A stretch of 64,000 bases of DNA from the NCBI GenBank assembly GCA_951230915.1, contig OX579637.1:17670001-17734000 (forward strand), in the 5' to 3' direction. How positions within the stretch are numbered: position 1 is the stretch's first letter; each line of letters starts with the position of its first letter. This stretch comes from Antitrichia curtipendula. Its lineage: Eukaryota > Streptophyta > Bryopsida > Hypnales > Leucodontaceae. The position numbers were made by a program, and so were the translations under genes. Below the pieces are notes generated by a model. It was not told where the DNA came from. It saw only the letters and a program-made list of their open reading frames with translations, and did not search any database. Shown piece by piece: positions 24,311 to 35,183 of this stretch.

Positions 24311-26585
24311 TTTTACGTCAAATTAATCATGTAATAGCCTCCTCAGAGATTTAATTATAATCACTCCAGAATAATACCATACTCGAGATAAGTGATTAAG
24401 AAGTTCAACTTCTTTCCAAAAGTATTATGCAACTTCTTTCTATATTTTTTTGACATGTATTATATTCAAGTAGTTTTAAAAGTGACAAAGAATTGCAAAA
24501 AGTATTTGTCTTGTACTACTAACTATATTAATAATTTTATATACCCAAAACTTCAAACAAGTCGTATATCGTGACATTTTGGGTTTTAGTTTTGTATTTT
24601 TGTGATGATTGATTGTGGGGTATTGTTCTTGGAGTTTGTGAATTATTTAGTATGAGGGTTCTATTATTTTTATAATTGACAATTGAATTGAATTTTGCAG
24701 ACAGTGCAAAGAAGTAGTATTCATTTGGAACAAAATGGCTATAGATCCTAAATGAGGGATGTATTTCCATCACGTGTGTATATTTTTCTTCCAACCACTT
24801 AGCCTTATTTGGACAAGTGTAGAGACTAGTACTTAGATTTTGAGGTGAAATAGTACGTCAGAGGGGTCCAATAATTTTTGGACTCATTTCTTGAGTGTAA
24901 GAGAATAGCATTGAAATGAAATGGCCATGGACTCTAGTAAGTGTTCACTTGGAAGTATTTCCAACTTACATGCATTTTTTTCCCACACCTTTTGAATTTT
25001 TCTAATAAGTAGTTGATTGTGTTCATTGTTCTTGGATTTTGTGAATTACTACAAGGTGTTTATTATTTGTATAATTTTTTAAACGACTTTAAAAGTGGAA
25101 ACAAGTAGCATTGGAACGAAATGGCCATGGACTCTAAACGAGGGATGTATTTCCGACTGGTGTATATATTTTTTCCACCGGATCATAGAATATGCTACTT
25201 TAATGTATGTGAGGAAGTTGTTGCTCCTTGCGTTAAATCTGAAATTTCTCCACAAACATGATATTTTATGACTTTTGGCCTAACTAACAAAGCCATGTTT
25301 TGTAGTTCCAATTCCATCTTGAACTTTGAAAAAATTCCTAATATTGGATGTTTTATTGCGATGTTTGAACTTAGTATGTACTTTCAAAGTGTATTTTTTC
25401 TAATTATAGAATGGCACGTAAATTGAGTTCACACCATAATGTTTTTCATTTTAGTATACACACATAGAGAAATTTTCACTATTTTTGAAATAACTTCCTA
25501 CTGGTGTGATTTTCTTGAACTTTTTCTTCAAAAATTCTCAAGAAAATCAATTTCCACATAAGAATTGAATTTTCTACCTAAAGTAAAGTAGACATGCAAT
25601 TTGAGTGACAAACAATGAGGCTTGAAATTAGTGTTCATGGGTCCATCATGTATAGGGGTTAATGATGTTGTTGACATTTAAAGAACGACGAAATTATTGG
25701 TAGTAGTTGCTAAAGCCATCATCTGAAAAAGCGCAATGGCTTTGAAGATTGCATATCAGTGTTAAAAATGGAATTCTGGAAACATTCTCCAAATTAAAAA
25801 AAAGAGAATCCAATAGAATGTAGAGTTCTAGTGATCTTTTGGCCCTAAATAAGGCAATGGGAGAATGAAGGCCACGTATCACCCTTGTCTTATTCTCCAT
25901 GAACAGTAGAGGCATCTCAGGGAATTCCGATGAACAACCTTGCTTTTCGGGTTGACATTTTCATATTTGAATGCAAGCTTTGTACTTCCCGCCGTCTCCA
26001 TTCCCGCCAGGAAGTGCTGGACTTCTATTGATGTTCGCTTCAATGACTCGTCTTTTCATACTTTTGGAAATGCGTTTGCAACTCTGTATAGGCAGTGCTC
26101 TTTTTGTTCTACCTGCACTTAGCATGTTTCGTTCACTTTTTACCTTGTTAAAGACTAATTAGAGTTTGTTGCAAATTGCTCAGTAGGGAACGTCAGCAAC
26201 TTCTGTTCTGTAGTTCGTTGAGGCACTTCGAGCTCTAGGTTTGATATGCATGTATCATGTTGCCCATGGAAAACTCACATTCAGTTTCAGTGCAAGGTTT
26301 ACGCAGAAGATGCACAAGTCTTCTCAGCTGCCACTCCCATTTGTATTTTCGTCAGTCTTGTTCAAAATTGATCAGATGTTGTGATGTTAATCAATGATGT
26401 GAATCGTACGCGAGATTGTTCAGACCCCTATGGCGCTTATGAATCCTCTAGTGCTGACCTAAAATACCCGATTATATTGCCGTAATTTCTGGGAACAAGA
26501 GGAAACATTTGTGTTCCTGTAATTCCTTAATTAACGGAGAAAATCAAGTCGATCGACATCGTAACACACCTGTATGTTACATAAT
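24311..26585. other. AT-rich spacer inside the 21-kb element
   Basis: No gene I can support. Short frames here are conserved in copy 2 only because the whole arm is. A direct repeat containing CATGGACTCTAxxxGAGGGATGTATTTCC-like words lies near 24,745 and 25,125. Confidence 0.4.
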
Positions 26586-27318
26586 TTAGGTCGACTCGAC
26601 CTAATACATGGATATGGTGCCTGTAACTGTGTCACTGGACGATTAGGTCGACTTGACCTAAAGGCTATCGTAGTTGAGCATTATTGACATCGGCATTGTA
26701 TGCCATGAAGACTTTCTCTTCCCGAGTTTACATTAGGTCGACTCGACCTAAATTCGAATACCAGAAATCTATCATCTAAAGCTTGCGAACTCTGTTACAT
26801 TGCTACTAAGGAAATCGTAATCAAGTATGATGTCAGTTAAAAAGAACAATTTTACACGTTTAGATCGACTCGACCTAAATGTGATAATGGCATGAATAGT
26901 TGTTTCATTGAAATATTTTCTATGTGAGAAACTGAATTAGGTCGACTCGACCTAAAGTCTGTAGGTCTGTTTGGTTTATAAACTTCTTTTCTTTAGAATT
27001 GGAATTTATCTATTTGGATGACTTAGGGGTCTAGTTATGTAAACTAACTTAACCAATACGACTTGTTTAGTAGCCTTGGCATTTTGGTTGACCCTGCTTG
27101 TAGTGGGTCAATGTAGTTACTTCTATTGCTTTGGTGTACTAAATCCTGCTTGTCCAAACTGTACATCAGACGGTCTACGTTGTAGACAATGCGGCAGCCT
27201 TCTTGTTTAGCCGTGGTATCAATATCACCATGTAGAGGAATTTCTGGATTTGGGTTCTTCAATATCCTTTAGAATCTGCACATTGGATGGTGTTGACGGT
27301 TAGGTCGATTTGACCTAA
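26586..27318. promoter_or_regulatory. Array of six 19-bp palindromes upstream of the DUF7869-like gene
   Basis: TTAGGTCGA-N-TCGACCTAA or a near match at 26,586, 26,643, 26,733, 26,860, 26,937 and 27,300. Those at 26,586, 26,733 and 26,937 are perfect. The last one ends 88 bp before the proposed start codon at 27,407. The mirror set in copy 2 is at 44,935-45,667. The same palindrome lies upstream of the divergent FCP1-like gene, which suggests shared control or shared binding by an element-encoded protein. Confidence 0.7.
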
Positions 27319-29453
27319 AATGTTGACATGTAGTACTTTTACGCAGTTTGCACATTCAAAGCTTATAGTTCTATCAATTTACTTTATTCTCACCTATGCA
27401 AGTGAAATGAACTTTCCAGTCGACCCTCTCGAGAATATAGACTGGGGTGATGATGATACTGAAGACCATGTTGAAATGGATGTTGACATTCTCAAATGTG
27501 AAGGAATTCCTAGGCGGCTCTGGAATACAAGTGTTGTTACCCTCTATAATGATGCATGTATTCTTGTTGGTGAAGGTATATGCCACAGTGCGAACTCGGA
27601 TCTTGTGCTTGGTGCCAATGGTCCTCTTGGAGATACTCATGTGGCGGTGCACATTTCCAAAACTCATTCTGAAGCGGACATCCCTCAAGAGCAGAGTGCA
27701 CGCATTGGTAGCATGGCCAATTAAACTGGTCCACTGTCGTGGGGCAAACCTGCATGACCATGACGTGAGGGATAATTTCAATCGACTACAAGCTAGTCGT
27801 GAGAACCCTCTGACTTCAAAGTCCAGCCGACCGTATACAAGTAGTGTTCGAAATTCCCCTCGTGAGTCTTGCATCAAAATGAAGGACCTTCTCAGTTAGG
27901 GCTCCATCAACTTGGTGTCTAGCAAAACCTGTTGTAGTAAGAATTGCGTTCAGCCGTTTCCAAGAGAAAAAATTTGAGCTTTCCGTGAACGGATGTGTCA
28001 AAATTCTACGTTCAAGGACAGAGCCTTCATGAAGACTAAAGTTCATAGACAGATGCATCGTGATTCACGAGGAAGAAGGATGGTGACTATTGATGAAATT
28101 GTTATGTGCGTGCGAGCATGGATGCATATTGCCGGGGTTCCGGAATCTACATTCTATCGCTATCAAAAATATGCATTAAAGGATGGTCAAGAAGCAAGAG
28201 AACATGGCAATTTGGGACTACTTAAGCCAAGGCAACACACGGAACAAGCGGCGGTTACTTTGAAATGCACCTTGGAGAAAAAAGCGGATCACATGCCACA
28301 TCATACCCGGATTCTAAAGTCTAGGCAGAAGGTGGTCTCCAAGATTTTGCCGGCTACGTTTCAATGGAAGGGTCAAATGGCAAAAATCAACAAGATCAAT
28401 GTTGCTTTTGGATTGCAAGAGGTATCTACATCAAACTTGAGCAAGATCAGGTCCACTAGGTTTCCAGAGTACGATGTGAAGCAGCCCGGAGATAATTTTG
28501 CTCAATGTGCTGTTTGTGACAAGTTGCGGGAGCTCATAAAGAGTGCTCTTGCAGGATCTCAAACCGCTATGTTATGGTCAAGGAGATTGGATAAACACCT
28601 CGCCATTGCTCGCGCTCGTAGGGAAATTTATTATGCAAACCGATATTGGTCGCAAAGTTCTCCGCATGAATGTATCGCAATCATGCACGACAAGATGGAT
28701 CATGCAAAACCCGTTTTTTCTATGTTTTCACACAAAAGTAAAGAGCTTGATGGCCTAATGAAGTTGCCTGTGTCTGTCACGGGCATAATTGCGCATAGGC
28801 ATGCTGATGTCCGTTATGCACATTATGGTTTGGATCTGTTTAAACATGATTCCAATTGTACCATTGGTTCAATGGCAAAGTTGTTGCATGACCTTGAACT
28901 ACCACCAAAGTCTTCTTCAAGGGCGTTGCTTGTCAATGCAGCATCAACACCTCTGTTTGAAGCAATACTAAAGGGAAAAGAGATGTGTGAAGCATCACTC
29001 CCCCCGCCACCGATAAGCTTAGTTTCAGCGACAACGTTGCCACCCATTTTGAATGTACAAATGGACAATGCCACCAGGGACAACAAAAACCAATATGTGT
29101 ATTGCTTTTGGTTTCTACTTGTTGCAAACAAGATCTTTCGTGAAGTGCATGTGAACTTCATGATCGTTGGTCACACGCATGATGACATTGATGCGTTGTT
29201 TGGGAGATGGAGCATGCTCTTGAAGAAGGAGAGCTTCCCTACAGTTCCTGCACTCATGAAGTTGTTCATGGATGTAGAATCCATACCCACTATCCCTCAT
29301 CTAATTGAAGAAGTGCCTGATTTCAAGGGGTTCATTGCAAGTTCATTTATTGATGGTGGTGATATTCTTGTTGGTCACAGGAGGCCACACCAAGTGAAGT
29401 TTTACCTAGATTCTAATGGAATTCCTGTAATGAAGTACAAATTGTGGTGCACT

Positions 29454-29458
29454 GATGT
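29454..29458 (+). repeat. 5-bp target duplication (left) of the solo LTR
   Basis: GATGT here is repeated at 31,392-31,396. In the unoccupied inverted copy there is a single ACATC (reverse complement) at 42,795-42,799. Confidence 0.9.
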
Positions 29459-31391
29459 TGTCGCAACCAGAATTTTTGGTTTTCATCTGTTTATTTAGAA
29501 AATGGATCAGAAACTATTAGTTAGTATCCAGGTTCCGTTTAGAAACAGAAGAGAACAGAAAATTAAGAAAGACATTAAATTAGTGGAACAGTTGGAAAGA
29601 ATTCGATCCTAGCAGTGATACTCAGGAACCAAAATGGAATCGGAACCTTGTCCGGAAGTGTTCGAGGACCGGATTAGGGTTACAGGACCGGATTAGGATT
29701 GGACCGGAATGGTGGGGCCCAACCGGAAAAAGGTCATTTTAGGTCACGAAGAGTATATAAGGCCAGGACCAGTTCAGTTACGCCTCTTTTCCAAACGCTG
29801 TTTGGTGAGTGTGTGTTCTTTGCGCTCCTCGTTTTCAGCTCGTGGTGCTGGTTTTGCGCGAGTGTGTGTGTGTGAGGGAGGCGGACGCGTGTTAGAATTG
29901 TGTACAGGGTAGATTTCGTATGCGCGCCGACTTCTATGAGGTTTTCCGGTTGAGATCGGTGAGAGAAAGTAAGGACGGGACGTGCGGCTAAGAGTGGGTG
30001 AGGTAGAATCGGAAAGGGACTGGCTTCATCTAGTCTGTGTCCATGCCGCAGTTTAGAAAACATAAAGCAGGGGCGTCTATAGCGGACACTGTTCCGGTTA
30101 AACTCCGGAAGGTCATTCCGGTCCTACCCTCAGCGAAGGAAGAAGAAGAAGAAGCAGAGCCCAAGAGTCCTTCTCTGAGGCGTGGAGTTGCCTTGTAGAT
30201 AGGTTAGTTTTGTAGAGGTAGGATAGGATTGGAACGTATCCGGATGTGTAATCCGATCCGGTAGTGTTAGGACGGATCCGGATGACAGGATCCGGAAATG
30301 CGTTGACTTTTACAGGCACTATTACCTTTCTGTATTTTTGGATGTTCGAGAGTGTATATAAGTCAGTCCCTGAGCTGGGGACCGGGAGTCTTTCCTTTGC
30401 ATTTTTGTTGTGTCTTCCATTTTGCTCTCTTGTTGTGTGTCTCTCCCAAGTGTGGCAGGGTTGTATGAGAAGGAGTTAGGGAGGCGCGAGCGGTTTTGCT
30501 TGGGGATTTCTCCCCTTGGTGTCTTATTTCTTGGTTCGAAGTGCATGCGAGCGGATAGGAGAGAGTTGGGAGTGAACTTCAGTGCCTCAGCACGTCTAGA
30601 GTTTTAGATTCCGGGTGAAAAAGCCGTTGTTAGGCTAGGCGGGTAGGGAGGGATTCCTTAGTTGCGCTAGAACTCCTGGGTGGGAAATCCGGTTGAGTGT
30701 CCGATCTCCTATGAGGTCTTGCCATCTTAGTAATAAACGGAAGAATTCTAGTTGATGTTGGAACGGACGGGCTCACTTGTAACCACCTTAGCTTCGCACG
30801 GATTAGGATTGGCATCAAGGTCGTTGTAGTATTGAGAGGATCGTACGGGGGGTCTTTGCGTGACCTGCAAACCGGATTGCTATCTGGGTTGTTGTGAAGG
30901 TTCAAACCGGATCCGTGTTAGTCTAGGAGATTAGAGATTAGAAAAGTGGGTCTTCAGCCACTATAAGTCACAAAAGGTGTGGTGGGCCTACCACTCTCAA
31001 AAGCAAGCGGCAAACCCTCTAATGGCTAAACAGAAGTAAAACCAAACCGGATAGGAGAGGAAATAGTTGTGAGTTGTCTAGAGCGGATTGGTCTAGACGG
31101 ATACCAGGACCGGAAGTAGTATGATCATGGGGTTGTGTTGGATTTGACGACCGGAAGACTAGTTGGAATCGGAAGATAGAAAATCCGGTCATTAGTTTTC
31201 TGGGTGTTTGTGTTTCTGGTTTTCGGAAGAAGACCGGAAAAGACGGATTTTACTACTGACTTGGCTTAGTTTGTTAATAGAGCTAGATACTTCACAGAAT
31301 CTCGTGGGTTCGATCTTTAGAGTCACTTAGTTATACTCTAGGGTGATTTTTGTGAGTATAATGGGAAATTTACCTATCTTGTGCTGCGACA
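29459..31391 (+). mobile_element. Solo LTR of a retrotransposon, 1,933 bp
   Basis: Begins TGTCGCAACC and ends GTGCTGCGACA, giving the TG...CA termini and short inverted TGTCGCA/TGCGACA expected of an LTR. It is flanked by the 5-bp direct repeat GATGT. The equivalent site in copy 2 (42,795-42,799) is empty, which proves insertion. It carries TATA-like GTATATAAG at 29,753 and again near 30,355, and AATAAA near 30,731. It is unusually rich in TCCGG/CCGGA words. No gag-pol sequence remains, so recombination between two LTRs is likely. A short LTR-containing derivative is the alternative. Confidence 0.8.
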
Positions 31392-32447
31392 GATGTGGAC
31401 TGGCAAGGGGAAAATGGTAGATCCATTAAGTTGTGGAAAGAAGATGTGAAGGAGAAAGTTTGTGGCCCCGTGGAGTACCACTACCAATGGAACTGAAGGC
31501 AATGAAAGGTGTGGAGGATATAATAAAAGGTATATCTTGATTTGAGAAGTATTGGGAGAATTTGTGCAACGCAGATGTTACTAGAGAATACCGAAGACGC
31601 TACGAGCATTTGGTTCACTATTGGCGTGATGTAAGGGTAGCAATGTAAGAACCGATGTCGAGCAGTACAATTTTGCAAGATGGTTTTTGGCCAACAACAC
31701 GTGTTTGAGCGACAGGAGTGGATCAATTGGAGGATGACGGCGAGGACCGTGAAGAGTTTGCAGAGGATGACGCATACGTTGGGCCATTGTCTGGTCGCCC
31801 AGTACCATCTTTTAGGATGGGACGCGATCTCTACAATGGGTACTTTGTTGCAGTTCAACCCGCAGACGGTGACAGTTGGCCAGTTTGGATTGCAAGGGCA
31901 TTGTCTGATCCGAACTGTAATCCTGAAAAACCAAATTGCATTCTCATTCAATATTTCCGTCTAACATCGAGAAATCGGGATGTTCAAGACAACTACATTG
32001 GATGGGACAACAATAGAGGTTTGTGTTGGAAGGTTGAAGAAACTGAGCCACCAATTTGGGAGCATACAAACGCCATAATGACAGCGTGAAGTTCTTCCAT
32101 AAGAAGTGACACCGTCCATTGCATGATCAAGATCCCGTCTGTTCAAATTGAAGTCATCAACCAGAGTCTTGCATCATACAGTTGATATCCAAAGACGTGT
32201 AGCATATGTGAAGCACTTTTTTTAATAATGTTTTAGCACATTTGTCATGTTTCTTACAACAAATGGTATTTAAATGCTAAAATAGATGAATTACGTTTCA
32301 GCTGATTGATTTTATATTATTGTTTGTTTTTGCATATCTATTTCTAGTAATATGTGCTTTATTTACTAAGAAGTTATACTTATATATAGTATAAATATAT
32401 GAAAACAAAATTATATTATTTTAATTTATCTCTATTATTTAATCAAT

Positions 32448-32466
32448 TTTTTTTTTTTTTTTTTTT
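32448..32466 (+). repeat. Poly-T tract
   Basis: A run of T is present here with the matching poly-A at about 41,727-41,743 in copy 2. It lies between the transposase gene and the element end. Confidence 0.8.
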
Positions 32467-32639
32467 GTCTTTATGTTTTTTTGAAATTCTACTTCGATTT
32501 GAAACAAAAGAATAGTGGGTATATCCACTATTTATATTTTGTTAACATGTTAAACACTTTCACATTTTGGGTAGGGGGTCGATTGGTTGTTACAAATTTC
32601 CTGCCTGCAAAGCTCACTTAGCCTCATCAAGTCATGTAT

Positions 32640-32760
32640 TTTTTTCATACGCTCATACGAATTCAAAGGAATCGAACCCGAACCGCCCCGATGAGATAAA
32701 CAACTCCTTACAATCAACCGCGGAGGTCATGACTTGGTGTTCAAATATAACATGATCTTC
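32640..32760 (-). repeat. Possible tRNA-derived SINE-like segment, copy 1
   Basis: Minus strand carries GGGTTCGATTCC (32,668-32,679), matching an RNA polymerase III B box. Upstream is GCGGTTGATTGTAAGGA, which could be a decayed A-box/D-loop region about 40 bp away. The mirror copy at 41,430-41,550 reads CGCGGTTGGTTG, closer to a tRNA D-loop. No intact tRNA fold is visible, and no tail or target duplication was confirmed. Confidence 0.35.
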
Positions 32761-32979
32761 AGTTATAAGAGTCAAAGAACTACTGTTACAAATAGCAAGA
32801 TGTACTATAGGACTCCCTAATTAAAAAAAACTCTCATTTTAATGAAAATTTTGCTTCAGAATTAATAAATATAGGGATAAGCAACCTAAATTAGCTAAAA
32901 CTAACATTCAATTTTTAGAGACTAGGCGGGAAATATTATAATGAGAGGGTCCAAACCTCTCAAAATAATGAATATAGTG

Positions 32980-33169
32980 TTTGTAGAGCTTTGAAATGAG
33001 AACTTGGAAGTGGAGGGCTACTACACCACAGACGGTGACGATGGAGGAGATGAACGTGGAGCTAGTGAAGGCGGTGATGATGAAGACGATCTTGATTGTG
33101 ATGAGGCACCAGCAGATGATGGTGTGGTCATTCAAAATGCTACATTAGGGGATCCGGGTGTACAATAAG
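32980..33169 (+). pseudogene. 3' part of the reading frame split by the 21-kb element
   Basis: The frame starts FVEL, has one TGA at 32,992-32,994, then reads ENLEVEGYYTTDGDDGG and continues acidic (GGDDEDDLDCDEAPADDG) to TAA at 33,167-33,169. The left fragment ends HGEIFV at 11,822, so TTTGT plus the Phe-Val codons are duplicated at the junction. A very acidic C-terminus is also seen in the hAT transposase of element B, which suggests but does not prove a transposase tail. Confidence 0.45.
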
Positions 33170-33670
33170 TCCACAAATCAAGTCGTTTCAACAATTGAAG
33201 GGCACCCGACACCATTTGTAGATCTTCATTCATCTTTAGTTCAAGACAGTTGCACCAATTGAAACATGAAGTAATGACGATCTACAAGAACAAGAAAGAG
33301 GGTCTGAGTTAACCAATGGAAGAGGAGGCGTATCTTGAAAGTATAGTTTCATTGTGTTGTGAACTTGTTATTGTACTGAGCATCGCTTTAAATTTATAAA
33401 TGGTATTGGTTATCTGAAATAATAAAGTCTCCAATTGTGTTTGCAAAATTATTACATTTGCCATGCATGTAGACTTGTATATGATTTGATTTCCAAACCC
33501 TTGTACAGTTGTACCTTTAAATTTGTAAATCAACCCTTTTGAAGATGACTATTAAGAAGTCTCTTTGTATTGGATATGAATTTGAAATATTTGCAGCCAT
33601 TATTTTTCAAAATAAAGCCTTGATCTTGAACCTGGAAAAGTAGAACTTCTAATTCATTCAAATTAAACTA
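33170..33670. other. AT-rich spacer
   Basis: I see no gene or repeat that I can support between the acidic-tail frame and the GC-rich island that follows. Confidence 0.4.
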
Positions 33671-33679
33671 CAGCATTCC

Positions 33680-33900
33680 TACCCTTTCCAAGATATCCAC
33701 GCCCCGACAAATCCGTCTGCGCCTAGTACAATCTCCACTCTGACGATGACGTCTATGCCCTGATGCCCGCGTCCTGCATACAAACGTTCCCGCCCCAACT
33801 TTCACATTTGCGCCCTGATTCCAACATGGACCGCCACTGTGGAAGTGACTTGTCAATTGGAGAAAGGAAAGGCGTCCGGGCTGTCCGTCCATCCGGTCTA
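33680..33900. repeat. CCACGCCC/GCGCC-type GC-rich island (first)
   Basis: Repeated words such as CACGCCC, TGCGCC, GCCCTGAT and GCCCGCG stand out from AT-rich flanks. A second island of the same type lies at 34,520-34,935. It is the counterpart of the CCGTCC islands of element A and the ACCCGCGGTCGCCC islands of element B. Confidence 0.5.
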
Positions 33901-33901
33901 A

Positions 33902-34331
33902 TCACCTTGTCCCGTCTACTATGACAACCGTGCAATTCATTTCAATGTCGTCATCTTTTTTATCTGTTGCTTTCATTGCATCAAATTCACGACTGGGTTT
34001 GTCTAGAAGGATGGGGACAAGAGCATCTGAATCAGAATCCTTTAAACACCAGCGGATGTACTCATTGTAGAAGCAAGCTAGATTCCATGTCTCTAGCTTG
34101 CATCCGTTCTGGAACAAAGTTTGCACAATTGACAAACCTTGATCGTACAGCACAACGTATGCTAGGATACACCGACTTCTCCGACTTTGCCCTGTACCCC
34201 ATGTGCACAAAATCTCGCTCACGTTTGTAGCTGAATGTGCTACTTCAGAAATTGTAGCTCACTTTTGTCCTGAACTTTGAAAACTCATACCATGGTTCCC
34301 ACTCCTTTGTTTGTTTGCGTGAAGTTGTCAT
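33902..34331 (-). pseudogene. Unrecognised short disrupted gene between two GC-rich islands
   Basis: An ATG at 34,331 opens MTTSRKQTKEWEPWYEFSKF. Later the frame gives FSYKRERDFVHMGYRAKSEK, and after a frameshift CKLETWNLACFYNEYIRWC and KKDDDIEMNCTVVIVDG, ending at 33,902. The WEPWYEF start loosely recalls the BED-finger start of hAT proteins, but no zinc ligands follow. I do not recognise it. It may be a remnant of a small element bounded by the two islands. Confidence 0.3.
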
Positions 34332-34519
34332 TCTGAATTTTGGAAGTAAAGGATTTCTTCAATGTCTTCTAGTACTTCATAATAGTAACAGCAATTAGCG
34401 TCGATTCTCTACCTGAACTGATTTTGACATCACCTAAGTAGAAAACCAGGGTCGTCTTCCACCAATTAAATTCTATCAAGGAGCTCCAAAGGGAAGTCCA
34501 AGTCAAGAGGCCAGGGCGG

Positions 34520-34935
34520 GAAACGTGAGTACTGTTGTTGGGGCTTTTTCTTTTTATACCCTATAGCTGAATGGGCGTGGACGGATGCTGTATAGGCATG
34601 GACAGGAAGGTTGGGCGCGGATGCAATTCTCTATGGCGAAAAATTAGAGTTTTGGGGCGTGGACACTATTGAACGTTCGTGCCCAGGCGTAATAGGCCAA
34701 GGCACAGACATTGTTCCCAAATTGACGTCAGTTCCGAGTTCATGTTCCAAAGCCTGGGCATAGATTCTATCATAGAAGTCTGCGCCCGTACAAATTAAGT
34801 GAAGACCCAGCCCTAAATTCCGACTTTGGTCCACGCCCAGACCTAGTGGTCTACGCCTAGATGTCCACGCCCATACCACTTGCAACCGACATCGTCTGCG
34901 CCCATACCACTAGCAAACGATAGCATCCGCGCCTA
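34520..34935. repeat. GGGCGTGGAC/GTCCACGCCC-type island (second)
   Basis: Dense in GGGCGTGGAC, CCACGCCC, CTGCGCCC and CATACCACTxGCAA words, including two near repeats of CGCCCATACCACT (34,869 and 34,899). It lies 250 bp upstream of companion gene C, as the other islands lie upstream of companions A, B1 and B2. Confidence 0.6.
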
Positions 34936-35183
34936 CACCACCTACGCCAAAAATTGATTGCTTGCGGCTTGACAATATATTTTTATGACTAACAACGCTG
35001 GCGCCCATATCCCTAAGTTAGCCCCCAAAATCTTGGACTTCATGCTTGAGCTCCAAGTTCGAGTTGAGTACTTAGGGGGACCCTACAGTCTAAGGGCTCT
35101 TGGATCACTATCCACGTGCATATGTTAACATTTGCTTGTACGTTTTAGTGCAATTAGGTTTTCAAAGTTAGGCTACTTGTACA

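Larger units (their letters stand above)
27407..32089 (+). pseudogene. DUF7869-like transposase gene, copy 1, interrupted by a solo LTR
   Basis: Begins at ATG 27,407 (MNFPVDPLENIDWGDDD). A frameshift near 27,725 passes into HCRGANLHDHDVRDNFNRLQ. The main block (27,993-29,458) has a Cys-containing N-part (CCSKNCVQPF upstream; FRERMCQNSTFKDR), a helix-turn-helix-like stretch (MHIAGVPESTFYRYQKYAL) and CAVCDKLR. An RNase H-like core follows, with candidate acidic residues in MHDKMDHAK, NVQMDNATRDNKN and VGHTHDDIDALF. This core resembles DUF7869-type proteins widespread in eukaryotic mobile elements. The LTR at 29,459-31,391 splits the frame at TDV. It resumes as DWQGENGRSIKLWK, stops at 31,494, and a further coding block (MDQLEDDGEDREEF, 31,718-32,089) is separated by two stops. 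Role inferred: nuclear DNA transposase. Confidence 0.6.
23215..32978 (+). repeat. Left arm of a giant inverted repeat
   Basis: Matches 41,213-49,160 in reverse complement. From 24,103 to 29,458 the two coordinates sum to 72,253 without a single net indel. After the solo LTR, from 31,392 to 32,978, they sum to 74,191. Encoded frames are virtually identical; for example one Phe/Ser change separates the two 500-codon transposase frames. Outside 24,103 the match continues to about 23,215 but is much more diverged. The arms are the shared parts of the two inverted 21-kb element copies. Confidence 0.9.
11822..32979 (+). mobile_element. 21-kb DNA element, copy 1 (FCP1-like gene plus DUF7869-like transposase)
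   Basis: The ends are inverted copies of ACTATATTCATTA: 11,823-11,835 reading right and 32,966-32,978 reading left. The same 13 bp ends the inverted copy 2 (41,213-41,225). Both subterminal zones also carry ATTAAAATxAGAGTTTTT. Flanks are TTTGTGAA on the left and TTTGTAGA on the right, a possible decayed 8-bp target duplication. Joining the flanks approximately restores one host frame. Inside, in order: FCP1-like gene (minus), palindromic sites, simple repeats, 178-bp satellite units, more palindromic sites, transposase gene (plus) and an SINE-like segment. A solo LTR is inserted at 29,459-31,391. Superfamily is uncertain. Confidence 0.6.

Noticed and set aside
24311..26585. Short frames conserved between both arms as genes
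   Set aside because: The whole arm is near-identical at DNA level, so conservation of frames carries no information. None has a domain.
26586..27318. GTCGAC-containing palindromes as a cloning or adapter artefact (SalI site)
   Set aside because: The sites vary in sequence, are spaced through introns and promoters, and are conserved between two inverted copies.
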